Below, piece by piece: positions 20,690 through 30,839 of a stretch of DNA of 64,000 bases. A program made the translations under genes and the position numbers. Each line of letters begins with the position of its first letter. Within the stretch, counting starts at the first letter, position 1. This stretch comes from CAVZCC01 sp963773765 (GTDB lineage Bacteria > Actinomycetota > Acidimicrobiia > Acidimicrobiales > Microtrichaceae): contig CAVZCC010000006.1 of assembly GCA_963773765.1 (NCBI GenBank), positions 620,001 to 684,000 on the forward strand, given 5' to 3'. Below the pieces are notes generated by a model. It was given only the letters and a program-made list of their open reading frames with translations, made no database searches and had not been told where the DNA came from.

Positions 20690-23370
20690 CGATGTCGTCG
20701 AACAGGGTGTAGGTGCGGGCCGCGATCAGGTCCCAGGCCAGTGCGTCCCGGCGGACGGCCGCCGCGGCCCGGGCCCGGGCCAGCGTGTCGTCGTCCAGCG
20801 CGTCGAGCGCCGCGGCGACCGACGCGGCGGTGTGGCCGACCGGGATGCCGGCGTCGCCCAGCACCTCGGTCAGGAAGGACCAGTCCGACCGCAGCACGGG
20901 CAGGGCCAGGCCCAGGGCGTCGAACACCGTGCCCGTCGCCAGCATCTCGCCGTCGGGGTGGAACGGCATGGCCAACACGTCGCAGGCGGCCAGCCGGGTG
21001 GCGTACCGCGCTGTGTCGGCCATCTGGTACCGCTCGGCGATCACCACGCGGGGGTCGTCGGGAATCTCGTCGTCCGGGGTGAGGGACCAGCACACCACCT
21101 GGACGTCGTCACGGGTGCTGGCGGCCACGCCGCGCAGGAACTCCGACACCAGCTTCTCCTGGCGGGGCGCACCGACGATGCCGATGCGGAGCCGGCACGG
21201 CGCCAGCCCCAGCGCGGACTCCGCCGACGCCCGGTCCTCCGGCAGGGCATCGGCCCACAGTGCAGCGAAGTGGCCGTGGGGGATCACCACGTGCCGGGTC
21301 GCGGGGCCGGTCTCGTAGCGCTGCCGGAACCGCTCGGCGCCGGTGTGGGAGTGGTGGATGACGGCGGTGGCCGCGGCGGCCCAGAGGGCGTAGATCCCGT
21401 CGTAGACGTCGGGACGCTTCTCGTGCGGCGTCAGGTTGTGCGCGGTCCACACCACCGGGACGCCCCGGGCCTGCAGGTCCGACACGATGCCCTGGTGGGT
21501 GACCAGGTCGTCGAACGCGACCCACTCCGGCCAGTGCAGGTGGAACAGGTCCACCGTGGCGGGGTCCACCGCGGGGTCGCCCAGCGGTCCCCACGGGGAC
21601 GGCCGCTCCCACACCAGCCCGGCCATGGGGCCGTAGAGGCTGCGGTCGTAGTGGTGCCCGAAGGCGGTGGAGGCCACCCGGAGCAGCGGTGTGACCTCCA
21701 GGTCGAGCGCCATGTGCGCGGTCGGCTCCACGTCGACCTGGTGCACGACGTCGAACTCCGACCAGAAGCTGCGCCACTCGGCGATGCCGGCCACCGGCGA
21801 CCCGGTCGGTGTGCACCTCCGTGGCGGCCCGGGCCGTGGCCCGCACCGCCAACGGCCGGTCCGCCCGCTCCGGCACCAGGAAGGTCGCGGCGTCGGGGCG
21901 GTGCTCCAGGTCCAGGTCCCACCGGGCCCGGATGGTGCGGCCCGCCACCGAGTAGGCGACGCGGGCCGACCCCGGCACGGTGCGGGTGTCCGGTCCCGGC
22001 TCCAGTTCCGCGCCGACCTGCAGCTCGCCCCACCGGGCCGTCACCGCGTCCGGTGCGTGCTCCACCGACTCCGGCACGCCCGACGCCGTGGCCCGCTGGC
22101 CCCGGCTGATCACCAGGGGGACCCAGCACGGCAGGTCGGCGTCGACCGGCACCTCGAAGCATCCGGGTGAGCGGGGCGCGGCGAGGTAGTCGCTGCGGGT
22201 GGCGCCGACGAACGGGACCACCAGGCCCCGGCCGTGGCGACGGTGGGTCCACACCGATGCCGCGGTGTCGGGATCGAGCCGGACCAACTGGTCCCGGTCC
22301 GCGAACGCCGTCCCGACGGGTGCACCCATCAGGGCCGGGTCCACCTCGGACAGTGCGGTTGCGGCCCACGCCACCTTGCCCAGCAGGTCCAGGGTGAGCT
22401 GGAGGCGCCGGAACGGGCCGCGGTAGGCGTAGGGCGACGCGGTACCGGTGGGCGGTGACCACCCCGTCGTCGGAACCAGTCGGCCAGCGCGGCGGTGGCC
22501 CGGGCGCCGCGGGTGAGCCAGGCCCCGGCCCCGTCCCCGCGTCCCGTGGCCACGGCCGAGCGCCGACAGCTCCACGGTCAGGGCGAGCCCCAGGGACCCG
22601 GTGGAGCGGCCCCAGGCCACCGCGGTGCCGTCGTCGGACATGACGGCCTGCGACCAGGCCCAGCGCATCGTCGACGCCCCCGGACCACAGCGTCGCCCAG
22701 GCGGTCGGCCAGCGGCTCGGTGAACAGCCAGACGTCGGCGGAGTAGATGTCGTAGCGGCCCACCCCGTGGTTGGAGTCGTCCAGGGTGTGCAGCGGGTTG
22801 GCCGACAGGACGTCCCGGACCCGTTCGACGAGGCGATCGCACCACGGCGTCGTCGTCCAGCAGCCCGAGCCGGAACCGGGCCAGCTCGCAGCGGGCCAGC
22901 ACGCCGGCGTAGTTGCGGGGGAGGATCGACTCGTCGAGCAGCGACAGCCAGTCCGACGAGTCGCAGGCCACGGCCACGTTGCGGCGCTCGTCACCGGTCA
23001 TCGCCTCCAACAGCGGGTTGCCGTCGAACGGGCCCCAGCGCAGCAGCGTCTCGGCCACCCGGTACGAGAAGAAGGTGTGGGTGGCGGCGCCGTCGATGCG
23101 GCGCAGCACCGTGGCGATCGCGTCCGGCACCGGGGTGCCGGCCACGGTGCGGATGCCGGCGTCGTGCAGGTGGCCCAGGGTGAAGACCAGGTCTGCGTGC
23201 CACGTCCGGCTCCACCAGGTGGCCCCCGAAGGTGCCGGGAAGGCGCCACCCGGGACGTGGCCCGCCACCAGGTCCTCCACCGTGTCCACCACGAAGGACC
23301 GCTGGCGGGCGGCGAGTTCGCCTGCGGTGGTGGCGGGCCCGGGCTGCGGGCCGGGCGACTGGTCCGTCAT
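20652..23370 (-). CDS. fusion of an unknown alpha/alpha-barrel-like domain with a GT4-type glycosyltransferase
   Basis: About 900 residues after repair. Residues 1-540 form a domain I cannot name with certainty; it has a conserved-looking SNHGVGRYDIYSADVWLF and AWGRSTGSLGLALTVEL, then a beta-rich part ending in TPLLRVASTAFGHHYDRSLY, and resembles DUF2264 or heparinase-like barrels with a beta sandwich. The frame then runs without a stop into a glycosyltransferase (LFHLHWPEW, VVWTAHNLTPHEK, VVIPHGHF, GIVGAPRQEKLVSEF, VFDALGLALPVL), which lacks the usual N-terminal leader of a free enzyme. Several frame breaks lie between 21.79 and 22.84 kb, most of them doubled third bases. ATG 23370 start. 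Likely role: building or trimming a cell-surface glycan (inference). Confidence 0.6.
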
Positions 23371-23503
23371 GGTCGGCGACCGTACCGAACGGACCGCCCC
23401 ACCGCGTTCCGGCGGAATGCCTGAACCAGCTTCAGGTACCTTGGGCGGGCGCGGCCGGACGGCGCGCGGATGTCCGGTGGCTCCGGACGGAGGGGGCGAT
23501 CAC

Positions 23504-24160
23504 ATGGGAACCACGAACAGCACGCGGTCGGTCGTGCGCAGGGCGGGGGCGGCGCTGGTCGGCCTGGTGCTGCTGGGCGCAGCGGCCTGCACCACGCCGG
23601 CTCCGGCCAACCAGGCGCCGCTGGCGATCTTCACCACCTCGGGCAACTCCGGACCGTCGCCACACACCGTGTCGTTCAACGCCGGCGCCTCGTCCGATCC
23701 GGACGGCTCGATCGTCTCCTACGTGTGGGACTTCGGTGACTTCACCACGGGGACCGGTGCGGTGGCCTCGCACACCTTCGGCGCCGGCTCGTACACCGTG
23801 CGGCTGACCGTGACGGACAACCGGGGAGCCTCGTCGTCGTCGACCACGGTCATCACCGCCGCAGGCGGGCCGACGTCCGCGCCGACGGGGTTGGCCAAGG
23901 CCGGGTCCGGGTGCTGTGACACCTACGGCGACTTCACCTGGAACCAGCTCGCCGGCGCCACCGCCTACGAGATCTCCCTGGACGGGTTCTTCCTCGGCGG
24001 CTGCGTGACCGACCACAGCGCGGTCATCAACGGCCAGGTCGGCTCGGGACGGGTGCAGGCGGTCGGACTGTGCCTGGGCTCGCAGTACGACGTGTCCATC
24101 CGGGCCCAGGCCAACGGCCTGTGGGGCCCGTGGTCACCGTCGGTGCGCATCACGCTCTGA
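23504..24160 (+). CDS. PKD-domain lipoprotein
   Basis: 218 residues from ATG 23504, with AGGGGGCGA just upstream. Signal peptide with lipobox LLGAAACTTP (Cys about residue 27). A PKD domain follows (FNAGASSDPDGSIVSYVWDF, then SYTVRLTVTDNRGAS), and a C-terminal fibronectin-III-like region (AYEISLDGF, YDVSIRAQANGLWGPWSP) contains paired cysteines (SGCCDTYGD, GGCVTD, VGLCLG). An extracellular binding or spacer protein; ligand unknown. The gene is divergent from the fusion gene at 23370, with a 133-bp gap. Confidence 0.83.
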   Translation: MGTTNSTRSVVRRAGAALVGLVLLGAAACTTPAPANQAPLAIFTTSGNSGPSPHTVSFNAGASSDPDGSIVSYVWDFGDFTTGTGAVASHTFGAGSYTVRLTVTDNRGASSSSTTVITAAGGPTSAPTGLAKAGSGCCDTYGDFTWNQLAGATAYEISLDGFFLGGCVTDHSAVINGQVGSGRVQAVGLCLGSQYDVSIRAQANGLWGPWSPSVRITL

Positions 24161-24198
24161 CCTGAGCGGGCCCCACCCGTGGGCCCGGGACGCGCAAC

Positions 24199-24220
24199 GG
24201 GGGCGGCCGCGGCCGCCCCC
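24199..24220. terminator. bidirectional hairpin
   Basis: Perfect 22-bp palindrome of G/C only, 38 bp after the PKD gene stop and in the gap between two convergent genes; followed by a T-richer stretch on the + strand. Confidence 0.65.
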
Positions 24221-24233
24221 GTCGTCGTTCTGC

Positions 24234-24258
24234 GTGTCCCGACCGCAGGCCGGGACAC
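24234..24258. terminator. second hairpin in the same convergent gap
   Basis: 8-bp stem GTGTCCCG/CGGGACAC with a 9-nt loop, ending 4 bp before the stop of the SHOCT gene on the minus strand; probably its terminator. Confidence 0.5.
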
Positions 24259-24262
24259 CGGA

Positions 24263-24655
24263 TCAGGCGAGCGCCTTGGCCTTGAGGGCGTCGAACTCGG
24301 CCTGGTCGATCGTGCCGGCGTCGAGCAGCGCCTTGGCCTGGGCGATCTGCTCCGTGGCAGAGCCCTGGGTGGCCACCGACTGCACGTAGTCGTTGAACTG
24401 GGCCTGGGCCGCCTTCTGGTGCTCCAGGCTGCGCTTGGCCATGCCGCCACCACGCACGATCAGGTAGATGAGCGCGGCGAGGAAGGTGAAGACGAGCAGG
24501 AAGATCACCCACGCCGCCTTGGCCCAACCGCTCAGGTCGTGGTCCCGGAACAGGTCCGTCAGGATGCTGAACAGGATCATGAAGTACATGATCATGAAGA
24601 AGATGACGAGAGTGGTCCAGAGGACCTCTCCGAGGTTGATGTCTGCGAGCAACAT
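24263..24655 (-). CDS. PLDc_N/SHOCT small membrane protein
   Basis: 130 residues. Two membrane helices (LWTTLVIFFMIMYFMILF and AAWVIFLLVFTFLAALIYL) flank LTDLFRDHDLSGWAK, the PLDc_N pattern; a C-terminal SHOCT motif reads IAQAKALLDAGTIDQAEFDA. SHOCT motifs are short oligomerisation-type segments at protein ends. ATG 24655 is preceded on its strand by AAGGAGA. Likely a cytoplasmic-membrane protein of general occurrence in Actinobacteria; function unknown. Confidence 0.85.
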   Translation of the reverse strand: MLLADINLGEVLWTTLVIFFMIMYFMILFSILTDLFRDHDLSGWAKAAWVIFLLVFTFLAALIYLIVRGGGMAKRSLEHQKAAQAQFNDYVQSVATQGSATEQIAQAKALLDAGTIDQAEFDALKAKALA

Positions 24656-24713
24656 GGGAAAATTGATCTCCTTCGCTGGGGACCAGCAGGTTACTCGCTG
24701 ACCGGACGGTCGC

Positions 24714-25887
24714 TCAGCCGGAACAGGCGGTGAGCCGCACCGTGCTGCCGCCCAGGTCGGTCACGGTGGCGCCGTCGTGGCGTCCGGACCAGCCCACCAG
24801 GGCGGCCTCCAGGGCGTCGGCCCGGGCCTGCGTCGTCCATGCGGGTGTCCAGGCGCAGGCAGCTCTGTGACCCTGCGGTCCACGTCACGTAGGCGTCGCC
24901 GGCCCATCCCTGGGTGGCGGCGTCGACGGTGTCCAGGGCGAGGCCCTCCCGCAGCAGGAGGGTGAGCAGGAACTGGCCCCACGCACCGGAGCGGACCGCC
25001 GGGCCGTCGGCCGGGGGCACGGCCACGGCCTGGGTCGGCTCGTCGGCCAGGTAGGCATCGGTGCTGAACGCCTGCTCGGTGGAGGCCGGGTAGCGGGTGA
25101 GGGAGAGGTCGGGGCCGGCGGGGTTGCCCAACCGCCCGATGAGGTCCTCCTGGAAGGTCGCGCCGCGGACGTACGGGGCGCTGGTGAGGGTCAGCAGGGC
25201 GATCGGCACCTCCAGGAGCGCCGGGTCGGAGCCCAGCTCGAGCTGCTCGGCCAGGTCCTGGAACCGCTCGAGGTCCGACATGGAGTCGATGTAGCGCTGC
25301 TGCACCTTGACCGCGGACCCCTCGATGGCCACCAGTGCGGCCAGGTACTGCTCGTCGACCAGTCCCACGCCGGTGAGGTCGTCGAGTCCGTGGACCTGGT
25401 CGTCCAGCGCGTGGGTGAGCTCGTGCGCGATGACCTCCCGGCGGTACGGGGTCAGGTCGGTGCCCCGCACCTTGAGCACCTTGGTGGCCGGGTCGTAGAA
25501 GCCGACCACGCCGCCGCCGAACGCGATCCGGTAGAGCTGGAACAGGTCCTGGTCGGGCCGGATCCACCCCGCCGCGGTGAACGCCACGTCATCCGCGTCC
25601 ACGTCGGCCTCGGCCGCGTCCAGGCCGGCCAGCACGTCGGCCCGGAAGGCGGCGTCGGAGAGGAACTGCACCGTCGGCGTGGTGACGAACTCGTGGCCAC
25701 GGGCGGTCTCGACGAACTGCACGATCTGGTCCACCTGTTGCTGCGGGGTGAGGGTGGGCGGCGCCGCGCACGCCCCCGCCAGCAGCACCGTGACCACGAG
25801 CGGCAGGCCCACCGCCCACCGGCCGAACCGCCGTCGGCCGACACGCTGACTGCCCGGTCGGTGACTGCCCGGTCGCTGCCTGCTCAT
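24714..25887 (-). CDS. HExxH lipoprotein, putative zinc metallopeptidase
   Basis: About 391 residues. ATG 25887 is chosen because AGGGGGCAGG precedes it; the frame is open to 25950. Signal peptide with lipobox VLLAGACAAP. The zinc motif REVIAHELTHALDDQ (about residue 150) is followed by a Glu-containing stretch (LVAIEGSAVKVQQRY) that could supply the third ligand. A single quadruplet near 24834 breaks the frame; repaired, the protein ends ...VRLTACSG at 24714 and regains a Cys that can pair with the one in GSQSCLRLD. Unrepaired it would end at 24691 with an Arg/Pro-rich nonsense tail. Probably an extracytoplasmic peptidase; substrate unknown. Confidence 0.72.
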
Positions 25888-25946
25888 GTCCTGCCCCCTC
25901 ACGCCGTCCCCCGGGACCGCTGGGCGGATGGTAGCGCCGGGTGCCC

Positions 25947-27474
25947 TCAACGGTTCCGGCCGTACTGCTCGTGGCTGGACACCCAGTCGAGTGACGAGAT
26001 GGCGGACGCCAGTGACAGCTCGCCGGCCAGCACGGTGGCGGCCACGATCTCGGCCAGCTTGAGGGCGGTGCCGTCACCGGTGCAGCCCAGCAGCTCGAGG
26101 CAGTCGCGCTGGGTGGGCAGTCCGGTGCCACCCCCGTGGGTGGCGACGATGAGGGCGGGGAGGGTGATGGACAGGTACAGGTCGCCGTCGTCGGTCGGCT
26201 CGGCGTGGATGATGCCGGCGGAGCCCTCCGCGACGTTGGCCACGTCCTGGCCGCAGGCGATGAACAGTGCGGTGATGCCGTTGGCGGCGTGCAGGCCGTT
26301 GTTGTTGACGCCGGCCAGGAACGACCCGATCGTGGCCACGGCGTTGTGGGCCAGGAGGGAGTCGGGGCCCACCCGCAGCACCTGGGACAGGACGGCCCGG
26401 GGGAGCACCGCCTCGGCCACGACCCGCTTGCCCCGGGTGTGCAGCAGGTTGATGTGGGAGGCCTTCTTGTCGGTGGCCAGGTTGCCCTCCAGGAAGAAGC
26501 GGCGGACGCCTGGCGTGCGTTCCAGGAGCCAGGAGCAGGCGGCGAACGTGGCCTTGCCCACCATGTTCTGGCCGGCCGCGTCCCCGGTGCGGAAGTCGAA
26601 GCGCAGGAACGCAAGGTGGGACGCCAGGTAGCACTCGATGCGGACCAGCTCGCCGTGGCGGGTGGTCGCGGCGGCCGCGGCCCGGAGGTCCGCCAGGTGC
26701 TCCCGCACGTAGGCGGCGAAGTCCCGTGCCTCGCGGGCCGAGTCGAAGGCGAACACCGGGGCCCGCTGCATGTGGTCCTCCAGCACGGTGGTGGTGACGC
26801 CACCGGCCAGGGTGAGGGCCTTCATGCCCCGGTTGTAGGACGCCACCAGGGTCCCCTCGGTGGTGGCCATCGGGACCAGGAAGTCGCCGTCGGGCGTGCT
26901 CGCCGTTGATGCGCAGCGGCCCGGCCAGGCCGACCGGGACCTGGGCCGCGCCGATGAAGTGCTCGATGTTGCCGTGGGTCTGCTCCGCGGTCACGGTGGT
27001 GTCGAACAGGTGGGTGGGTCGGTAGCCGGTGGCCTCCACCACGAACTCCCGCCGGGCGTCGACGGCCTCCTGGCTCCAGTCGTCGGCGAGGCGGGGAATG
27101 GTCACGCCCCGGTCCATGGGCTCGGCCAGGTGGTCCGTGACGTGGAAGGCCAGGTCACCGAAGGGGTCGGCCCGGACGGCGACCGACAGCTCATGTGGTC
27201 CGCCGGCGAGCCTGCGGTCACGGATGGTCACCGACATGCGCGCCCCCATGGGGAACGCCAGGGCGTCCACGTCGGCCGCGGCCACCGAGGTGCCGTCGTC
27301 GAGGAGGAGGGTCACGGCGTCCAGCGGCACGTCGACGCCGTCCACCGTCAGGCGCCCGATGCCCAGGAGGGTCGCGTCGAACAGGCGGTTCTTGACCTCG
27401 AAGCGCACGCCGTCGGCGGTGGGGGTGAGGGACCCGGCGGAGTAGAGGCGGGCCAGCATCGGGTACTCGGTCAT
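25947..27474 (-). CDS. class I hydroxymethylglutaryl-CoA reductase with N-terminal extension
   Basis: About 508 residues after repair of one quadruplet codon (CGAC, near 26897). It catalyses HMG-CoA plus 2 NADPH to mevalonate. Class I hallmarks: catalytic Glu in NIEHFIGAAQVPVGLAGPL, PMATTEGTLVASYNRG, DAAGQNMVGKA, catalytic Lys in ATDKKASHIN, Asp in CGQDVANVAEG, GGGTGLPTQRDCLELLG and a terminal His in SSHEQYGRNR. About 150 residues before the first catalytic motif form an extra beta-rich domain (RFEVKNRLFDATLLGIGRL, and a repeat-like VRADPFGDLAFHVTDHL) in place of a membrane anchor. No other mevalonate-pathway gene is in the window. ATG 27474. Confidence 0.9.
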
Positions 27475-27905
27475 GGGTCGGTCCCTCCGGGTCACGGTGC
27501 ACCGTTGCGGGATCAAGCTAACGAATCCGGCGGCGTCGTGGACCGGATCGGCGGTGGCGCACGCGGGTCGCGTGCGGTGCCCGTGTGGCTTGGTACGAAG
27601 CTCCCTTGCCATTGGTACATCCCAACCAATCCACTCAACGACGCCCCGGTCCGACCGTTATGGGATGTGCATGGCGGAACCTGGTCGGGCGGGGACCCGG
27701 CGGGGGAACCCATCAACCGGTCGGAGCATCGTTGCTCCGCCGGCAACACATGGGGCACCACGGGGAACAGGAGGTCCGGTGGGACGAACGGCTGGGTTCG
27801 TCACACCGGGCCTCCTGCCGTGGTGACGGGAACTCACCGACTCGCCGGCGTACTTTGCTCCGCAAGCGTCATGGAAATGCTCCTGTCGCCGCCGATGATG
27901 GGATC
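27475..27905. other. intergenic region between divergent genes
   Basis: 431 bp between HMG-CoA reductase (-) and the hybrid kinase (+). It is less GC-rich than its surroundings and includes stretches such as TTGGTACG and CCATTGGTACATCCC, so it probably holds both promoters. I see no clear operator, riboswitch or small gene. An open frame from 27585 to the kinase start reads as unlikely low-complexity protein. Confidence 0.5.
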
Positions 27906-30182
27906 GTGGCTGGGAACGGTGGTGGGACGGAACGGCTCTGGCGGACGCTGGAGGCATCGCTGGACGTGGTGGTCCTGATCGACGCGGATGGTCGCGTCCT
28001 GGAGGTCGGACCGTCCGTGCAGCCGGTCCTCGGGTACGAGCCCGGGGCTCTGCTCGGGAGGAGCTGCTTCGACCTGGTCCATCCGGACGACCGCCTCCTG
28101 GCGCTGGAGGGCCTGGGCCATGCCCTGGTGGAACCGGGCCGCCGGCTGGAGCACACCACCGCGAGGGTGGCGGACGCCTCGGGCAGCTGGCGGACCATGG
28201 AGGTCGTGGCCCGCAACAGGGTGGAGGACCCCTCGGTCGGTGGACTGGTGCTCACGCTGCGGGACCGGTCCGGCGCGGACGAGGTGGAACAGGAGATCGC
28301 GGCGCGGGAGGACCGCTACCGCCAGATCGCGGAACTGGCCCTGGAGGGGGTCTGGTGCGTCGACCTGGGGAACCTGACCACCTTCGTGACCCATCGGATG
28401 GCCGCGATGCTGGGTTACTCGGTGGCGGAGATGGTGGGGCGCCCGCTGCGGGACTTCGTGGGCGAGGACGAACAGGTGCCGGCCGAGGAGCTGATGGCCC
28501 GCGGGCGTCGGGGTGTGGCGGAGGAGCACGCGCTCCGTCTCCGCCACCGCAGTGGTCGGGATGTCTGGACCAGGATGGCCACCACCCCGATCCAGGGTCC
28601 GGACGGTTCCTTCCTCGGCTCCATCGCGCTGGTGACCGACGTGACGGAGCACCGACGGGCGCAGCAGCGCCTGGCGGAGAGCGAGGCCCGCCAGCGGGCC
28701 GTCTTCGATGCGCTGCCGGACCTGGTGTTCCGCGTCTCCGCCGACATGACCTACCTGGGCCTCGTCGCCGGCCGTCACTACAACCCGGAGTTCACCCCCG
28801 AGATGCTGCTCGGGCTCAACCTGCGCGATGTCCTGCCGGCGGACGTCGTGGGGCCGGGCCAGGAGGCGATCGAGCACACCCTCGCGACCGGGGAGGTGTC
28901 CTCGTTCTCCTGGGACGCGGACCTGGTCGGTGAGCCGCGGACCTACGAGGTCCGCACGTCGGCCGTGGACGCCGACGAGGTGGTGGTCCTGGTCCGCGAC
29001 GTGACCGACGTCCGGGCCGGTGAGCGGGCCCGCCAGGACTACGACCTGGAGGTGCGGCGGCGCCGGGCGGTGGAGCAGCAGGCGGACCTGGACCGCAAGA
29101 TGGCCCGGGCGGCCCGACTGGAGGCGCTCGGACGGCTGGCCGGTGGGGTGGCCCACGACATGAACAACCTGCTCGGGGTGATCGCCAACTACTCGGCCGC
29201 CATCGCCCGGTCCACGGGCGAGGAGTCCACCGCCCAGGACGTGGAGCAGATCGAACAGGTCGTCCGCCGGGGCACACAACTGACCAAGCGGCTGCTCATG
29301 TTCGGTCGCCGGGACGGCGGGTCCGTCCGGTCCCGGGACCTGGGCGCGATCACCTCGGGGGTCGGCGCCATGCTGAGCAGGACGTTGGGGACCCAGCACC
29401 GGTTGCGGATCCAGGTCCCCGACGAGCCGTGCTGGGCCGCGGTGGACCGCGGGCAGTTCGAGCAGGCCGTCATCAACCTGGTGCTCAACGCCCAGGACGC
29501 CGCCCCGGTCGGCTCGGAGATCACCGTCAGCGTGGTGCCGGTGCACCGGTCGGTGTGGATCTCGGTGTCGGACCGTGGACCCGGCATGCCGGCCGAGGTG
29601 CAGGAGCGGGCCTTCGAGCCGTTCTTCACCACCAAGGAGCCCGGTCGCGGCACCGGCCTGGGACTGGCCGTGGTGCACGGTGTGGCCGAGGAGGCGGGGG
29701 GCGACGTCCGGATCGACAGCAGCCCGATGGAGGGGACGACCGTGTCGATCGTGCTCCCTGCGGTCGATGCGCCGGACGGGATGGCCCCGGAGGACACGGC
29801 GGACCCGTCCGAGCACGGAGCCGTGGGGCGTGTCCTGGTGGTGGACGACGAGGCCGACGCGCTCAGGTCCATGTCCCGTCTGCTCTCGGCCCGTGGGTTC
29901 GAGGTGGCGACGGCGTCGTCGGGCCAGGATGCACTGGGTCGGTTGGAGGGCGGCCTCGAGGTGGACGCGGTCCTCTCCGACGTGTCCATGCCGGGCATCA
30001 CGGGCCCGGCGTTGGTGCACCAGCTCCGCACCGGGCGCCCCGGCCTCCCCGTGGTGCTCGTCACCGGGTACGGCGCCGACCTGGTGGACGGACTCCCGGA
30101 GGACGTGCCCCTGCTGCCCAAGCCGCTGGAGGTCGAGCAGCTGGTGTCCACGTTGGCCGGGTTGCTGACCCGGGTGGGCTGA
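27906..30182 (+). CDS. PAS-PAS-PAS hybrid sensor histidine kinase with receiver domain
   Basis: About 758 residues from GTG 27906 (start uncertain; no strong ribosome-binding site). Three PAS segments lie at about residues 10-120, 135-250 and 260-375. The phospho-acceptor His is in LAGGVAHDMNNLLGVI (about residue 416). ATPase boxes: NLVLNAQDA, DRGPGMPAE and GTGLGLAVVHG. The C-terminal receiver (from about residue 640) has LVVDDEAD, the phospho-acceptor Asp in AVLSDVSMPG, and the Lys in LLPKPLE. No membrane helix, so it senses a cytoplasmic signal. The His-box type (HDMNN) and C-terminal receiver are like HWE-unrelated, HisKA-type hybrid kinases. Converges on a response regulator gene, with a shared hairpin. 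Confidence 0.9.
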   Translation: MAGNGGGTERLWRTLEASLDVVVLIDADGRVLEVGPSVQPVLGYEPGALLGRSCFDLVHPDDRLLALEGLGHALVEPGRRLEHTTARVADASGSWRTMEVVARNRVEDPSVGGLVLTLRDRSGADEVEQEIAAREDRYRQIAELALEGVWCVDLGNLTTFVTHRMAAMLGYSVAEMVGRPLRDFVGEDEQVPAEELMARGRRGVAEEHALRLRHRSGRDVWTRMATTPIQGPDGSFLGSIALVTDVTEHRRAQQRLAESEARQRAVFDALPDLVFRVSADMTYLGLVAGRHYNPEFTPEMLLGLNLRDVLPADVVGPGQEAIEHTLATGEVSSFSWDADLVGEPRTYEVRTSAVDADEVVVLVRDVTDVRAGERARQDYDLEVRRRRAVEQQADLDRKMARAARLEALGRLAGGVAHDMNNLLGVIANYSAAIARSTGEESTAQDVEQIEQVVRRGTQLTKRLLMFGRRDGGSVRSRDLGAITSGVGAMLSRTLGTQHRLRIQVPDEPCWAAVDRGQFEQAVINLVLNAQDAAPVGSEITVSVVPVHRSVWISVSDRGPGMPAEVQERAFEPFFTTKEPGRGTGLGLAVVHGVAEEAGGDVRIDSSPMEGTTVSIVLPAVDAPDGMAPEDTADPSEHGAVGRVLVVDDEADALRSMSRLLSARGFEVATASSGQDALGRLEGGLEVDAVLSDVSMPGITGPALVHQLRTGRPGLPVVLVTGYGADLVDGLPEDVPLLPKPLEVEQLVSTLAGLLTRVG

Positions 30183-30197
30183 GCCCTCCCGTCAGCC
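30177..30197. terminator. shared hairpin overlapping two stop codons
   Basis: GGCTGA (30177-30182) pairs with TCAGCC (30192-30197) across a 9-nt loop. Each arm contains the stop codon of one of the convergent genes. A short stem, so a weak terminator at best. Confidence 0.35.
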
Positions 30198-30839
30198 GGG
30201 GAGCTTGATCAGCCCGCTGCGGGCGGCCTCCATCACGATCTCCAACCGGGAGGTGACCCCGAACTTCTTGGAGATGCGGTGGATGTGGTTCCGGACCGTG
30301 TTCGGGCTCAGGAAGAGCTGCTCGGCGATCTGCTTGTTGGACGCGCCCTGCGCCAGCAGTTCGATCACCTCCAGCTCCCGTTCCGACACGTCCTCCCGGG
30401 AGCGACCCACGGCCATGCCGTCCAACACCCGGCCCAGCGCCACGGGATCGAACGCCACCTCGCCGCGGTCGGCGGCGTGGATGGCCCGCACCAGGTCGGC
30501 GGGCGGCCGGTCCTTGGTCACGAACCCGTCGCACCCTGCCGCCACCGCCTGCTGGAGCGTCGCGTCGTCGCCGTTGCCGGTGAGGACGATGACCTTGGAC
30601 TGGGGACTGACCCGCCGGATGACCCGGATGGCGTCCGCTCCGGTGCCGTCCGGCAGCTGCCAGTCGACCATCACCACGTCCGGTCGGGGATCACCCAGCG
30701 CGGGTGCCAGCGCCTGCACGGTGGTCACCGTCGCGGTCACCGAGATCCCGGGATCATCGGCAAGGAGGCGGGTCAGGCTGGCGCTGAAGATCTCATGGTC
30801 GTCGAGGATCACCAGGTTCACGGAGGCAGATCCTTGCAT
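30192..30839 (-). CDS. NarL/LuxR-type response regulator
   Basis: 215 residues. Receiver domain at residues 1-125: acidic pair in VILDDHEIF, phospho-acceptor Asp in VVMVDWQLPDG, Thr in VIVLTGNGDD and Lys in GFVTKDRPP. LuxR-type helix-turn-helix at about residues 150-210 (SERELEVIELLAQGASNKQI, PNTVRNHIHRISKKFGV). A DNA-binding transcription regulator. It lies tail-to-tail with the hybrid kinase, 9 bp apart, and could be its partner, though the kinase has its own receiver. The start may be ATG 30839 or the internal GTG giving VNLVILDD. Confidence 0.92.
   Translation of the reverse strand: MQGSASVNLVILDDHEIFSASLTRLLADDPGISVTATVTTVQALAPALGDPRPDVVMVDWQLPDGTGADAIRVIRRVSPQSKVIVLTGNGDDATLQQAVAAGCDGFVTKDRPPADLVRAIHAADRGEVAFDPVALGRVLDGMAVGRSREDVSERELEVIELLAQGASNKQIAEQLFLSPNTVRNHIHRISKKFGVTSRLEIVMEAARSGLIKLPG

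Noticed and set aside
27585..27905. Extension of the hybrid kinase by about 107 N-terminal residues
   Set aside because: The added segment is His/Arg/Gly-rich, lacks a domain and crosses the likely promoter region; the GTG at 27906 lies directly before the first PAS segment.
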